A stretch of DNA of 64,000 nucleotides from Symbiodinium natans. Taxonomy: Eukaryota > Sar > Dinophyceae > Suessiales > Symbiodiniaceae. The stretch is taken from the NCBI GenBank assembly GCA_905221605.1, contig CAJNDS010000768.1, positions 62,001-126,000 of the forward strand, written 5' to 3'. The notes below the pieces were generated by a model that worked only from the letters and a program-made list of their open reading frames with translations, did not search any database and was not told the DNA's origin. This document shows positions 1 through 10,897 of this stretch, one piece after another. The stretch's first letter is position 1. Every line of letters begins with the position of its first letter. The position numbers were made by a program, and so were the translations under genes.

Positions 1-211
1 AGGACCCCATGACACTTTGGGGGGGTCTAGGGTGATCCGGTGCCCTGGCCTCGTGGCTTTAAAGGCAGGGCTTTGAATCTCAACGGCAGGCCGCCTTCTT
101 TCGAAAGACCCCGAACACCTTCCACTTTCCTTTTTGGGAACAAAGACGTCGCACTCAGACGACGCAACCCACACACGCACATGCTCCACATGTTGCATTG
201 TTTCTCTGCAG

Positions 212-339
212 ATGAGAATGGGATGTTCTTCATCCCAACGAAGCTGCGCTGCTTTGCAGCATCACTATGCCTAGGCCTAGAGGCGCGGCGCAAGGATTGC
301 GGGCTTCACGCAAAGGCAGATATTGTTAAATGGTGGTAG
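212..339 (+). CDS. 3'-terminal exon, unknown protein
   Basis: A short frame opens directly after a strong 3' splice site (a pyrimidine stretch ending TTTCTCTGCAG at 211) and runs to TAG at 337-339, encoding about 42 residues. The peptide includes ENGMFFIPTKLRCF and ends ADIVKWW. Composition is mixed and protein-like, with charged and aromatic residues spread evenly. The two other frames hit stops sooner. I take it as the last exon of a gene that enters from the left edge of the window. The start of the gene and its function are unknown. It could still be a chance frame, because only one splice site supports it. Confidence 0.42.
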
Positions 340-526
340 ACAAGCAACATACATGTCCAAACTGGAGCAAGCCTCATGTAACATGCATAACGGGGGCAGG
401 AAATAGTAGGAACGACATCGCCACCTGTCAGACTAACTTCAGACTAGCTTGCCAGACCGTCCTGCGGTAATTTAGGCCGCATTTACCACACCACCTTGGC
501 AACACATGACCACATGTCTCTGGCAG

Positions 527-612
527 AAGGGCAACCTACCTCTTCAAGATCGGATACATTCGCTTGCCCAAAGGCATCTCGGCTTCTACTGCTTCATTGC
601 CGCGCTCGTAGA
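527..612 (+). CDS. possible 3'-terminal exon
   Basis: After CTCTGGCAG (526) a frame of about 28 codons runs to TAG near 612. It contains TYLFKIGYIRLPKGIS, a plausible protein stretch. Two other forward frames are also open across the same bases, so the choice of frame is a judgement of composition only. It would have to belong to a different transcript from the exon ending at 339, or be an alternative end. No family is recognised. Confidence 0.22.
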
Positions 613-860
613 AGTAATGGTCCTGACGCGCACAACTGGTGCGACAATTGTATGTGTGTATATATATATATATATATGGTACCCCCCCCCCCCCAAAGAT
701 CTAGGTATTTTCGTGGTTTTGGGATCTGTTTTAGGGTTTTAGGGTTGGGGGTGGGGGGCTAGCTAAACATGTAAATCTCAATATGGACATGTAAATCTTG
801 ATATGTGCGAGTCTTCATATGTGCGTGGTCGTATTTTCAAATTGTGAGCTCGATTGAAAA

Positions 861-1562
861 AATCGGGGGCCCGATTGAAAAACGATTGAAACGATTGAAA
901 TTCAATCGGAGACCGGATTGAAGATTGAAGATTGAAGATTCCCGGAAAGCTTTTTTTGGGGAATCTTCAATCTTCAATCTTCAATCCGGCCCCCGATTGA
1001 ATTTCAATCGTTTCAATCGTTTTTCAATCGGGCCCCGATTGAATTTCAATCGTTTCAATCGTTTTTCAATCGGGTTCACGTCTTGTAAAGTCTCAGTTTT
1101 AGCTTTCGTGACGTCGCTATAAAGTCCCAGAAGAAAATTGCGTGACGTCGCTCAAGGTCATGTGTCACAAGCCCATAGATTTCGGGATCGTGGGCTAAAC
1201 CTTTAAGATTCAATCGGGGGCCCGATTGAAAAACGATTGAAACGATTGAAATTCAATCGGAGACCGGATTGAAGATTGAAGATTGAAGATTCCCGGAAAG
1301 CTTTTTTCTGGGAATCTTCAATCTTCAATCTTCAATCCGGCCCCCGATTGAACTTCAATCGTTTCAATCGTTTTTCAATCGGGCCCCCGATTGAATTTCA
1401 ATCGTTTCAATCGTTTTTCAATCGGGTTCACGTCTTGTAAAGTCTCAGTTTTAGCTTTCGTGACGTCGCTATAAAGTCTCAGAAGTAAATTTCGTGACGT
1501 CGCTCAAGGTCATGTGTCACAAGCCCATAGATTTCGGGATCGTGGGCTAAACCTTTAAGCCC
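861..1562. repeat. 351-bp tandem dimer with internal palindromes
   Basis: Two nearly identical copies start at 861 and 1212, a period of 351 bp. Each has runs of GATTGAA and its complement arranged as hairpins: three GATTGAA-type units, then CCCGGAAAGC, a T tract, and the inverted units. It then ends with a shared unique half containing GTGACGTCGC twice. The inverted units can pair over about 40 bp. No coding frame is supported. Confidence 0.8.
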
Positions 1563-2655
1563 TGTAGGCTATACGGTTAAGGTTTAAAGGTTTAGGGTTG
1601 AAATGTTCAACAGTAAGCCCATAGAGTTTAAACCTTAAGGGTCCTAAACGCTTAACCTTTGAACCTTAACCCTATAGCCTATAGGGCTTACAGGTTAAGT
1701 GTTTAGGCACGGTTAAGGTTTAGAGGTTTAGGGTTGAAAAGTTCAACAGTAAGCCCATAGAGTTTAAACCTTAAGGGTCCTAAACGCTCAACCTTTAAAC
1801 CCTATAGGCCATAGGGTTAAGGTTGAAAGGCTTAGGGTTTAAGATTTGGCATTAAAACACAAGCCCATAGAGCTTAAACCTTAAGGGTTTAAGGTTTAAG
1901 CATGTAAACGAGAACCCTAAGCCCTTTAGGGTCAGAACCCTGAAGCCCTGTAGGGCTCTAAAACGTTAAAAGGGTTTAACCCTATAGGCGTTGAAAGTAT
2001 AAATGCCCAGACATTACGCTCTCTTTAACCTTTCAGCCCTATAGGGTCTAAAGGCTTAGGGTATTTCTTAAGCCTTGAGGGTTTAAAACCTTAAACCCTT
2101 AAGGTGGGCTTGGGTTTAAATGCCTAAATCTTGAATCCGAAAGCTTTAAACCTTCCCTATAGCCTATAGGGTTTAAAGGTTAAGCGTTTAGGCCCCTTGG
2201 GGTCTGAACTCTATGGGCTTACTTTTAAAACCTAAACCCTCAAACCTTAACCCTATAGCCTATAGGGTTTAAAGGTGAAGCGTTTAGGCCCCTTAAGGCT
2301 TAAACTCTATGGGCTTACTATTGAACTTTTAAACCCTAATCCTTTAAACCTTAACCCTATAGCCTATAGGGCTTAAAGGTTAAGTGTTTAGGCCCGTTAA
2401 GATTTACACTCGATGGGCTTAGGTTTAAATGCCTAAATCTTAAGGCCTAAACCTTTTAAGCCTCAACCCAAAAGGGTTTTACGGTTAAGGGTTCAGGTTT
2501 AAATGGCGGTTGAGGTTTAGATGCCTAAATGTTAAACCCTAAGCCTTTCAACCTTACACCCAAGAGGGTTTAAAGTTCAAATGTTTCGGTCGAATTGACG
2601 GCTTAGGTTTAAATGCCTATATAAACCTTAAACCCTAAACCTTTAAGACACATAA
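1563..2655. repeat. degenerate CCTATAGG / telomere-like repeat field
   Basis: About 1.1 kb built from variants of TTTAGGGTT, AACCTTAAG and the near-palindrome CCCTATAGCCTATAGGG. Three clear units near 2155, 2253 and 2356 are spaced about 100 bp apart. The units around 1570-1800 run in the opposite orientation, so the field as a whole is an imperfect inverted repeat. No gene is seen. Confidence 0.7.
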
Positions 2656-3271
2656 ATCTTGGAATAGGGTCTGACCCTACTTCTTGATCGAATTAATCTG
2701 AACCTTAATCGAGTAGGGTTTATTGAGCTGTTTACTTGTAAGTGAGGATAGTGTATAAATGAGTCTTATCTTTGAGAAATGATAACTCTTTTTGGGGGTC
2801 CTTTGGGAATGATGAGATGAACACCCACATACTTGAGAGTAAGTCGGGCTTTTGGAAGGTCCAGAACCCGTAACATAGTGAAAGGAGATTTGCTCACAGT
2901 ATTCTCGCGTCTTCAGGAATACAGTGTTTCTCCACATCACCTTATGCACTTGAATACTTCCTGGGCTTATGGTATCTTGCTTATCTTTCCAATCGACGTC
3001 CTATACTCATCTGCACCTATCCGGGCCCATGCAAATCTTCAACTTCACATTGCCTCCGGGCCCACGCAAATCTTCAACCTGACATCGCCAAATCATGAAA
3101 ATACCTAGATCTTTGGGGGGGGGGGGGTAGCATATATATATATATATACATAGATATATACATATGCATATATAAACATACATGCATTTCGGCAAAACAC
3201 GACCATGAAGTCGCACACCGTTTACTTCACGCCAATTCCCGTCGTATGTCAAGTCTCAGCAACTTCCTTCG

Positions 3272-3299
3272 AATATATATATATATATATATATATATA
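3272..3299. repeat. (AT)n microsatellite
   Basis: An uninterrupted AT run of about 28 bp, close to the right edge of the composite repeat island. Confidence 0.9.
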
Positions 3300-3631
3300 A
3301 TAGCTCAAGAGCCTCTACACAGCGAAGGGTGAATGCACTGGATAATATTGATATACGACAGCCAGTCGCTTCCTCGAGACCTACCAGGACATGCCACCTC
3401 ACTTTCAGGTCCGACACGCCGGTTACACGGAATGGAAGACGCGTGACATGCGGCACCCTCATAAGGAAACCATGGAGGCGACTCGGCCGGGAGCCCGAGG
3501 ATTCTTAGGGTTTTGGGTTTTAGGGTTTAGGGTCCCAGGACCCAAACGGCTGTGTTCAAAATCTCACTTAAAACATGTCCGTGCTCAGTGCGGCAACGAA
3601 TCATGCACACCCCCAAAAAGACCAGCCAAGT

Positions 3632-3812
3632 TCAGGGCTTCTGTGTATGCAGTGCAGTGTCTTCCTTGTGCGGGGCTTTCCTGGGCCTGAGTTCTCTTAG
3701 GATCCTATAAGCAAGTGCAGGATTTTCCTTCGAGCCCTCCGACACTGCTTGTGAGAATTCTCGGTCCTGACAGGGCGCACCGGAGGAGTGGCCGTCCGCG
3801 CGCTTGTAGCCC
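3632..3812 (-). CDS. 3'-terminal exon, charged protein
   Basis: Read on the minus strand, the acceptor GAGGTCCAG is followed by an exon of 181 bases that ends in TGA at 3632-3634. One base comes from the preceding exon, then 60 codons including the stop. The peptide begins GYKRADGHSSG, has the charged stretch SEGSKENPALAYRILRELR, and ends TALHTQKP. A frame this long and this charged, ending in a stop, is a good exon candidate. The frame at 3887-4309 on the same strand could supply upstream exon sequence. The family is not recognised. Confidence 0.48.
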
Positions 3813-3886
3813 CTGGACCTCGGAAGTGAACCATGTTTAGACGTCTCCCGTTTCATGCTAGGCTTGGGGGCCCACAAGCGTCGGAG

Positions 3887-4309
3887 TCAGCTACTGTAAA
3901 AGCGGGGCTGCCTGGCCACTTTCAGGGTCAGTCCGGGCGCGAGTGCCGCCCTCAAGTATGCTTGTTCCTGGCTTGATTTCGCCCGGATGATACGAGTATC
4001 CAAGCAATCATTTTGAGGATGAGCCTTATCATTCTGCAAGACGTGGGTGATGCGTCCGCACCATGATGCACAGCGCAATGCGCAAAGCTTGTAACAAGCT
4101 GTTGAAGCTTCGAGTTCTGGCCGCAGCTTCGACAAAGACTTGTTTCGATACTCGCTACAGTATGTGGAGCATAGCTGCTCTTTGCACATTGCACCAGACA
4201 CAAAGCCTGGCCGTTTCTGCTTAACCAGGGTTCTGGGAAGCCGATGCCCTGGCTGCGCTACCGGACATGTCACCTGGCCCCAAGGGCACATCCCTCTGGG
4301 AGCCTGCAT
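3887..4309 (-). CDS. possible upstream exon(s), unknown
   Basis: A minus-strand frame of 140 codons. The protein-like part is the middle and end, with SKLRPELEAS, GRITHVLQND and SSQEQAYLRAALAPG. A usable GT lies close to the end (after CTGAAA), so the true exon probably stops before the frame does. It precedes the 3632-3812 exon on the same strand and may belong to the same gene, but the joining phase was not resolved. The start is not known. Confidence 0.3.
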   Translation of the reverse strand: MQAPRGMCPWGQVTCPVAQPGHRLPRTLVKQKRPGFVSGAMCKEQLCSTYCSEYRNKSLSKLRPELEASTACYKLCALRCASWCGRITHVLQNDKAHPQNDCLDTRIIRAKSSQEQAYLRAALAPGLTLKVARQPRFYSS

Positions 4310-6750
4310 CTATAGGGGATCATCGGGAGGTCTTAATTCACGCACTCACCTCAACACAAGTCGCACAGCTCCCAAAAACTGGGCGAGGTCCCGACTCTCC
4401 CTCCTTTGCGACGTTGCCCTCCAGCAGGCCCAGCCTTCAGAAAAGGCAAGCCTATACGGAAGCCTCAAAAGACTCAACTGCAAATTGAGTGCAACTTCTT
4501 GCGGCTAACGCCCAAGCGTATCACAGGAGGTTTTAGGTCAGGTGCAGGGGCTTCAGGAGACGAGACTCATGGGCCACATGAACTCAAAGGTCATAGCCAG
4601 CCCTTCTTCTCCTATGGAGACCCAAGACTCAGAGCCCTAACCCGGTGGAGTGCTCCTTGAGGAGTTTGTGTGGCTTAAACTTTTCAGTGCAGGCGGTGGA
4701 GTGCAGGCTGAGGCAGCAATTGAAATCATGTGGGAACATTGCAGGGCTTGGGTGCGGCTCCTCTCAAATTTTAGGATGTAGGGGCAGTTAGGGTCGAGGT
4801 TAGTTTTTGTCTAGGATTGCTCTCGGGGTAAAGTCACGATTGAGCCGCTCGCTTATTTCTCTCGTACTTGGTCTTGGTCTTGCCAGCTGCTGGCACACCA
4901 TCTGACCTTGGATGGCATGTCCAGGGGTTGGATGACTCAGGCTCATGGAGCATCTAACAGGTCAGCGTCACCCTGCACATGTGTTGTCTAAAGACATTGC
5001 AACAGTGCAATGTTCAATGTTCATCGCGCAGCGTGTGAATACGTCCAGTCCAAGCTTCGCAGCTGGAGTCTAAGATTGCCTAAGAAATGTCCGCTCTCTA
5101 AACTCCCAACTTGGCATCAATGGGCCAGCACCTCATAACAAAAGCCACAAAGCTGCGGCTAAAACCACAAACCTCTGGAACCCTGGGTCCAGGCCCGCAC
5201 TCATCGATGAAATGGACTCCGACGCCCATTCGCTTCGCGCTGTGGTGGGCGCCTGCTCAACAACGTGTGCTCCTTGCATGTTTACAATTCGCCGAGGCTT
5301 ATAAGATCATGATTTATTGGCTTGAGGCTGCTGTCATGCGTCATTTCTGCCTGGTCGGATTAAACCCCGAAGTTCTAAACATTACAAGAGAGACAAGCTG
5401 AACTTCAGGCAGAGCTCCGGAACATGCTTCCGACCGCGATCAAGCCTCGACATCCAAATCACATGCCTTAAGCCCCAAGCCCCACATACCCCGAGCCTTG
5501 TGGAAAAGCATATGCTCACCATCCATCCAACATCCTAACCCTGACTTCTGGTAATGGCCCCTTAAGAGACTACGGTTTCTGATGCCTCCCACACGGATTG
5601 AACCTCAGCACTTGCGTGGTGTACGACTCCGCGCACTTGCTAAACACACCCAATGCGAAACGCGGCCTCCTTTCTCGCAGCTCTGGCAGAAGCGACCCAA
5701 AGAGGAGGCATAATGTTGTCTCTGCTCCCACCTGCTGGACGGACAAAAGCAGTTTACGGCTTCTTAGGTGGGCTTCAGGTCGCATGGAAACACATGATCT
5801 TGAGATTCAAAGGGGTAATCCTGGGAACCAACGGGTCTCCGCTGAGACCCCCTGCTGGGGGAACTTGTTGCGTCGTGCTGTCGCTACAGTTCCTGCCACT
5901 TGAGAATGCTGGATGGTAGTTGCTTGCACATCGCTGCCTGTGAAAGAGGCAAAGCTTCATGTTCATGTTCCTGGCTCTACTCAACTGACAGCTGATAATG
6001 TACAGTACCAGTATGTTCAGCTTCCGTTCCGCTTCTGCTGAATTAGCTTCTGGCTTCTGATGGATGCTGGATGCTTCATGGGTGGTGAATGCACGCTTCT
6101 GCGTGTTACAACATCTACTTGGCTTCTTGGTCCCCCCTCTCTAAAGATGCGCTCTTCTGCTTTAGGCGTTTCACTTGTCGCCCCCCTGCTTACAACCCAA
6201 GACCCACTTCATGCCGTGATCATCAGCCAAGGCAAATATAGGCTGGGCTCACGGCATGGGAAGCGGCAGCATCGGACGCGTGCATTCCCTCTGCGCCACT
6301 GCTTCCTTTCAGCTGATGGACATCGTTGGGCACAGTTCTGAGGCGTAGGGTTAAAGGATCGCTGCCACTGGAACATGTTTCACCATAGGGAAGCCTCGGT
6401 CACAACCCCTACATTCGAAGTCCTGGTGCAAGTTTTTTGCCGAGGTCGTCCACAGCCAGGAACATGTCAAGAAACTTATCCCAGCCCATCCGAAATCAAG
6501 TGCCCCATTGACCCTGTGGGTCCTGGATCAGGTCTCGGCGCTTCACCTGCACCACATGAGGGATGGCCATTTCGGAGGATCGGGCTTCCAAGCTCGATTC
6601 GGGGTAGTGGCCATAGGATGGCATGAGCATACCAAACATCTTAGAGCTGTTTGATATCCGAGCCGAATCCTGTGAGTCAGGTTTGGGGTTTCAGGCTGGC
6701 AAACCCGCGTCAAGCTTTCTGCACACATGGGCGTGGGCTTGTAGACTGCA
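4310..6750. other. no confident gene
   Basis: Mixed-composition sequence with many short frames, none with a convincing pair of splice sites plus protein-like content. A short frame at 6752-6796 (acceptor CTGCAG, donor GTCTAGGGCTTAGGG) may be a small plus-strand exon at the right edge. Confidence 0.4.
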
Positions 6751-7878
6751 GGAGTCCGCGAAGGTTGACGCTGCCAAGATGTGCCCTATCAGGAATGTCT
6801 AGGGCTTAGGGTTTAGGGTCCCATTGCCGTCGCGTTGGGATTTGCGGACAACCGCGTCTTGGGTTCAAGGACCAGAAGAAACCGAGAACAAAACTCACCA
6901 AGTACGCATAGCGCAATATACAATGTTCAGTACAACATAACAATCATTGCAAACGCCATACATCGTTACACTGCATCCTAGCGGGCAGACGCTACAAGCA
7001 CTAAGGCAAGGACATGCACCCATAGTCAGTTAGTACTAATAACGCCCACAACGGCAGAAATAAAATAAGTATCGGCCTCGTCTTCGAGGTTTCCTCCCTG
7101 AGGGGCGTGCAGCAGGACGAACTCGGAGGCTTTCCGAAAAACCTCCTCTTCCTGCCCATGAACGCAGGCTGCAGGCTTTGGGACATCCACCAGTCTTGTT
7201 TTCACAGGGCTGTACATTCGTTCCTGTCAACGCAAACCCTGCAAGCCCAATGCTCAGAGTTTCCGATGAATGCTCACTTGTTAACTTTGCTTGCGGAGGT
7301 CGGGGGATACATGGGGCCTGGTTGGGGCCTGGTAGGGGCCGGGCAGGACCGGACTGCTCACCTTTGCTATGCTAGACATAGAGCTCTTCGAGATTTGAGT
7401 CTTTGTTGAATTGTGGAGGGGCTGGCGGCTTTTTTGCAGTACTGGACGACCTTCAACGCAGCCGGGGTGCGATAAGCTAACCACACTCATGTAAGCGAAA
7501 CTTCTGAACCACCAGGGTATCCAAGACTTTCTGGCCGGGCGCATTGGAAATAGACATTTCAAGACAAGCCAGAGGCAGTGCAACACATCGCCAAAGCCTC
7601 CTAAGGACAACAAGTTGCGCCGTACCCTTTAGATCGGCCACACATTCCAAAAAGATAATCGTACAGTAGGCCAACATTTGGCAGTCTACAAGGGGCAGGG
7701 AAGTGGCTGAATTAGGGGGCTCAGGCAAATGGGCCAAAATTGCATTCAGGCAAATGGGCCAGCCTGCAGCATCAATAGGAATCCCTAGTAATCCATTTAT
7801 ACTACAATAATAACTCCCAAAACCCTGTTCTCATTATTAAGGCCCCAATATTAAGTCTCTTCAAGCCTTTGACCGTAG

Positions 7879-7962
7879 CCCTTGGTGGCACCTTGCGCTG
7901 CTGGAGCGAAGACTTCAGCGGGTCGTCATCTGAGACCAGCTTCCCCGAAAGGAACTTACAGG
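7879..7962 (+). CDS. internal exon ending at a GTTTAGGG intron
   Basis: The acceptor TTTGACCGTAG is followed by 84 bases that are open in two frames. The better one reads LGGTLRCWSEDFSGSSSE and on to FPERNLQ. The exon stops exactly where GTTTAGGGTGTATAAGG begins, with the junction CAGG|GTTTAGGG, the same junction form seen at several other exons here. The following intron would run to about 8204. Function is unknown. Confidence 0.42.
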
Positions 7963-8204
7963 GTTTAGGGTGTATAAGGTTTTAGGGGTTAGGATCTTCC
8001 ATGGGTTCTGAGTTTCGGTAGGCAACGGTTGGCTTCAGGATGATTTGGGGGTTCCATTTCTTGTTCCACCTGTAGGGCCCATCGGCCAGCAGGATCTGTG
8101 AATCACGGTGTGGGGACTTTCCTCGCATCCTGTGGCACGCGTGTTGGCGGATGTTCCTAAACCCTAAACCCTAAACCCTAAACCCTAACCCTAAACCCTT
8201 TTAG
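7963..8204 (+). other. candidate intron with telomere-like ends
   Basis: Starts GTTTAGGGTG and ends in four CCCTAAA-type units followed by CCCTTTTAG, 242 bp in all. The two ends are inverted versions of the same motif. After the acceptor a frame stays open for about 17 codons in the matching phase, then meets TGA, so the downstream exon is not firmly defined. Confidence 0.38.
8155..8201. repeat. telomere-like CCCTAAA array
   Basis: Five to six CCCTAAA units with one CCCTAA variant. It lies just upstream of a TTTTAG splice-like site. Confidence 0.9.
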
Positions 8205-8530
8205 GAGTTCAGAGAAGGCATGAGCCAATAGGGATAGGGCATTCGTTCCGCTCGTGAGGACCTTTCCGACCAGAAGCCCTGCCAAGGACATGAGGCAAAT
8301 GGAGTGCATAGATTCACTGTAGAAAGTTCCGAGATGTACGTTATACGTACGTTATATTCCCGATACGAACGTAAGCAAAGCCAGAAGGAGAGACCAACTG
8401 AAATATCAAGAGCCCTGAACCCCCGAAAGAGTCAGGCAAACCTAGAAATCTCAACCGCCAAAGCTCTAAATGAAGCCCGGCGCTAAAAGACTCACACCCT
8501 AAAGGCCCTAAAGCCCTAAACGCTATCAAG

Positions 8531-8611
8531 CCCGGCAAGCTCTGCGATTCTCAGCTGCACGCTTGGATGCAGAAGTTCACGGCCCCCGAAGTGCGCCGGT
8601 ACCGCCCTTAG
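8531..8611 (+). CDS. small 3'-terminal exon
   Basis: The preceding sequence contains CCCTAAA-like units and ends CTATCAAG. The exon reads PGKLCDSQLHAWMQKFTAPE, then VRRYRP and TAG: 27 codons in a single clean frame. GTTTAGG follows the stop immediately. The TAG may therefore overlap a donor of the usual form, and the exon could continue if the donor lies one codon earlier. The composition is convincingly protein-like. The neighbouring plus-strand exon at 8931 may belong to the next gene. Confidence 0.45.
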   Translation, partial: PGKLCDSQLHAWMQKFTAPEVRRYRP

Positions 8612-8930
8612 GTTTAGGAGCTTTAAAGGGGCCAGCCCGTTCATACCCCGGCAGGGTTCTCGACCTGGAGTTGCTTGTTTTCGTTGCAAGGCACCACAAG
8701 TGTTCTAGACTCAACTAGACTATGACCCTGCCTTGGTTCCCTTCCAAAGAGCAGTTGGCAAGTCCCCGATCGCGAAAAAAGGACGAGGTGAGCCCTACAC
8801 TCTGAAGGAGGGTTCAGGGCAAAGAGAGCTTCGGATCCAAAACAGGCAACAACCGTGGTGAACTTGTATTCCTCAGTGTAGTCGTAGTACAAGTACTCAC
8901 AAACCCAAAGCTTGGAACCCTGGGTTTCAG

Positions 8931-9155
8931 TCGCATGTGGACACATGGTCTGAAGAGGAGATCAATGCTTGTAGGATGTGGGACTACAATACCATTCGTG
9001 CTGGCAACCCGTGGCTGGTTAAGTACAAGTATGAACACAACAGGAACCAGCACCAAAGAACACTTCCGACTTGCAGCGCAAAGCCGACCATGCCCGGCAT
9101 AGGCAGGTTGCGGGAACTTCTTGAGCTGACTCCCAAGATCTACAAGGAGTTCTAG
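8931..9155 (+). CDS. 3'-terminal exon, unknown protein
   Basis: The acceptor ACCCTGGGTTTCAG ends at 8930, and 75 codons follow to TAG. The peptide starts SHVDTWSEEEINACRMWDYN, continues with GNPWLVKYKYEHNRNQ, and ends RLRELLELTPKIYKEF. Rich W, Y, K and E content and a helical tail make this one of the most protein-like stretches in the left third. A long opposite-strand frame overlaps it but looks less natural. No family is recognised. Confidence 0.5.
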   Translation, partial: SHVDTWSEEEINACRMWDYNTIRAGNPWLVKYKYEHNRNQHQRTLPTCSAKPTMPGIGRLRELLELTPKIYKEF

Positions 9156-9479
9156 CCGGACGCCACGACATGACAACTCTAAACCCTTTATTGTCCCAAA
9201 ATACGGATGTCGGTATTTGCTGCTGGGAGGCCCGGGGGTTGGATTCAGGTACTTCAGCACCTGATGCCTGGCCAAGCTGAAGTGTGGGTGGTTGAGGCAG
9301 GCAGTCGTGACATGTTGTGGCTAGCACCAGCAACGCACCGAACCTGCGAACTTGATTCATCTCTTACTTGCTGTCAACACCACTACTCGACTCACGGCCA
9401 CACCTGTCTCATGCAGGCTTTGGGTTTTGCAACCTTCACCCAGGCTGCCAAATACAATGACTCCCCACCCTGCATCCCA

Positions 9480-9563
9480 GGATGGGCAATTAGCCCTTAA
9501 AATCCCCATAATGAACAATATTAAGGGCCTTTTAAGGGATTGTAGGGTACAACAGCCCACCCT
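9480..9563. mobile_element. family C short inverted-repeat element
   Basis: An 84-bp unit with ends GGATGGGCAATT...ACAGCCCACCC and a core of CCCATAATGAAC...AAGGGCC.TTTAAGGGATT. The same core and similar ends recur at 33755-33840. Non-coding. Two copies are too few to define a target duplication. Confidence 0.45.
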
Positions 9564-9697
9564 GCACCAGGCTCTTTTTGGAGCTGCAGGCGCTAGCGCA
9601 AGAAGTCCGCAACGGCTGCGAGCAAGTCTTCGCCTGCGACACGGCTCGGTCACAGATCTTGAAGCCTCCAGAAGACCCTGCGTACTCCGTACCCTAA

Positions 9698-9805
<108 letters not shown>

Positions 9806-10387
9806 TAGAAGGCCCGAAGTCGGCACATTGACTGCTGCACAAAATGCATCAAAATGCTACGTGTGTTCTCCTGCGCAGCCTTCTCGAAAGCAAAGTGTCT
9901 CGTGTGTCACTATTGTATGAGGATCAGGCTGCGCTGTTGGTGTCAGTGGGTCTGCCACTGCACAACTTTTTTCCGAACACGTGGTTCGCCTGTTAACTCG
10001 GCTTTCTTGAAGAAGCCTGTAGGAGATACAGCTCTTCCAAAGTCTTCGAGGTAGGATTTGTTTCTTTGACTGGTCCTTCGCCATCTTTTTGGGGACGGCC
10101 CTAAGGCGCGAGCTGCTAACTGCACAGTGCGCAGTTTCCGGGTGGTTCAGAAGTACGTCAATCAACTATAGGCGCCACCCGAAGCATTGAAAGTTCAACT
10201 TTGCGTCATACTCCTCACCGTGGTTTTCGAATCGGCGTGTCAAACCCTTCTAACCGAAAACTAGAGTGCGAGCAGGTCACCTGAGCGCCACTCCACCACA
10301 CTTGCAACAACTTTGGCTGCTGCACCATGGCGCGAGACCTGTCTAACCACTTGCAACTGTTCCAAGTTGCGTTGTTGTTTGGTTCTG

Positions 10388-10413
10388 CTCGCTCTCGCTC
10401 TCGCTCTCGCTCT
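10388..10413. repeat. CTCTCG microsatellite
   Basis: Four to five copies of a six-base pyrimidine-rich unit. It opens several frames artificially. Confidence 0.7.
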
Positions 10414-10724
10414 TGCAAAAGGAACTGTAACAGAGTAGTCTGTACTACCTCGCACACATAAAGTGTATTTGTAGTAACCGTAACTGCCATCGTATAACAC
10501 GGTTTCTCTAGCTCTGGCTCTCTCGCTTTCTCCTGGCCTGGGGAGGTTCCTCCAGTCTCTTCTTGAGGCCGAAGTGCGTCAAAGGCCTGGTGGGCGAAGC
10601 AAAAGGGTTGGCTTGACCCGCTTGTCAAAAAACATTGTCAAAAACATACGCGTGCACACGCCTACACCTCATGAAATAGAAAATCACAGTAAGAACACAC
10701 ACTGATGAGACATTCTTGTTCTTC

Positions 10725-10726
<2 letters not shown>

Positions 10727-10757
<31 letters not shown>
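10727..10757. repeat. (CT)n microsatellite
   Basis: An unbroken CT run of about 30 bases. Confidence 0.9.
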
Positions 10758-10760
<3 letters not shown>

Positions 10761-10897
10761 CTTGCACTCCGGCACCAGCAGCAGCGCGCCAAATCGGCCC
10801 ATGACAAACCCGCAGAATTACAGACATAACCAACGATGCCAACTTGCCAGATACCTCAGAGCCCTCTGAAAAAACCTCGGCAACCCAAGCGAATAGT

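Larger units (their letters stand above)
656..3150. mobile_element. composite repeat island with inverted edges
   Basis: The two edges are inverted copies of one sequence. On the left is a TA run, then GGTA, a C tract of about 13, and AAAGATCTAGGTATTTTCGTGG (655-715). On the right the reverse complement appears (about 3090-3150: CCTAGATCTTTGG, a G tract, then TAGC and a TA run). Between them lie a tandem 351-bp dimer, degenerate telomere-like repeats and a non-repetitive stretch (2660-3080). No transposase-like frame is visible inside. The symmetry suggests a transposon-like unit or an insertion bounded by inverted copies of a TA/C-tract element. Confidence 0.45.
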
